From PVC group bacterium (GTDB lineage: Bacteria > Verrucomicrobiota > Kiritimatiellia > SS1-B-03-39 > UBA6053): DNA of 13,083 nucleotides. Positions 12,962 through 13,083 of this stretch are shown piece after piece. The number at the start of each line of letters is the position of its first letter. The first letter of the stretch is position 1. A program made the translations under genes and the position numbers. The notes under the pieces were generated by a model. It was not told the origin of the DNA and did not search any database. It saw only the letters and a list, made by a program, of their open reading frames with translations. The stretch spans positions 1 to 13,083 of the forward strand of contig PXDP01000215.1 of the NCBI GenBank assembly GCA_003565035.1, read 5' to 3'.

Positions 12962-13083
12962 GCGGTGTTTCCCCGGATGGTTTTCATGCGGGCCAGGCGT
13001 CGGCGGAACAGGCGGATACCCAGGGTGCGGTCCCAGAGATACACCAGAGCGGAGAAGGGCGAATACAGGAGCCGGAGGCGGGA
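12958..13083 (-). CDS. C-terminal end of an unidentified gene (5' end outside window)
   Basis: An open minus-strand frame enters from the right edge and ends at TGA (12958-12960), overlapping the flippase GTG start by 4 bp. The visible 41 residues are basic and contain YSPFSALVYLWDRTLGIRLF followed by RRRLARMK. The coupling to the flippase suggests a polysaccharide-assembly gene such as a glycosyltransferase, but the fragment is too short to identify. Low-complexity third-position G/C codons and the exact 4-base overlap support that it is a real gene end. Confidence 0.6.
   Translation of the reverse strand, partial: SRLRLLYSPFSALVYLWDRTLGIRLFRRRLARMKTIRGNTA

Overview
The window is a GC-rich bacterial segment (roughly 60% GC by eye). 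It looks chromosomal, with mostly housekeeping and sugar-metabolism genes and one repeat-packed intergenic stretch. I see no phage, integrase, transposase, tRNA, rRNA or CRISPR array. Protein styles and the abundance of small palindromic intergenic repeats remind me of the Verrucomicrobiota/Kiritimatiellota (PVC) group. That is an inference from memory, not a demonstrated assignment.

Layout. (1) 1-1859, plus strand: the 3' part of a DinG/XPD-type helicase gene, cut by the window edge. (2) 4534-1875, minus strand: thioredoxin reductase (trxB) coupled by a 4-base ATGA overlap to an MsbA-like ABC exporter. (3) 4535-4814: a divergent intergenic region holding six 13-bp tandem repeats between trxB and avtA. 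(4) 4815-6056, plus: valine-pyruvate aminotransferase (avtA). Its stop codon shares a CTAG with the stop of the convergent neighbour. (5) 9442-6053, minus: a tight four-gene unit of an unknown 84-aa protein, glucuronate isomerase (uxaC), a PfkB-family sugar kinase and a NusG/RfaH-like transcription factor. The last three are joined by overlap or a 1-base gap. (6) 9443-10503: about 1 kb without a supported gene, a mosaic of at least five kinds of short repeats and hairpins. (7) 10935-10504, minus: a start-less 3' fragment resembling the C-terminal tail of a nucleotide-sugar dehydratase/epimerase, with a 23-bp direct repeat at its broken edge. (8) 11046-11681, plus: a DnaQ-like 3'-5' exonuclease. 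(9) 13083-11687, minus: the end of an unidentified gene overlapping a MOP/MATE-type polysaccharide flippase.

How the genes may work together. UxaC opens uronate catabolism (glucuronate to fructuronate, galacturonate to tagaturonate). The PfkB kinase coupled to it is a natural candidate for a sugar phosphorylation step, possibly 2-keto-3-deoxygluconate, but its substrate cannot be read from the sequence. The NusG paralogue at the end of that operon is the most unexpected neighbour, because such paralogues usually act on long surface-polysaccharide operons. The flippase and the sugar-nucleotide enzyme remnant 4-6 kb away suggest that a surface-polysaccharide locus adjoins the window on the right.

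I did not find a convincing new defence or mobile system. The most worthwhile leads are the NusG-like gene inside a uronate operon, the mosaic of repeat families at 9530-10500, and the gene fragment with its frameshifting duplication.
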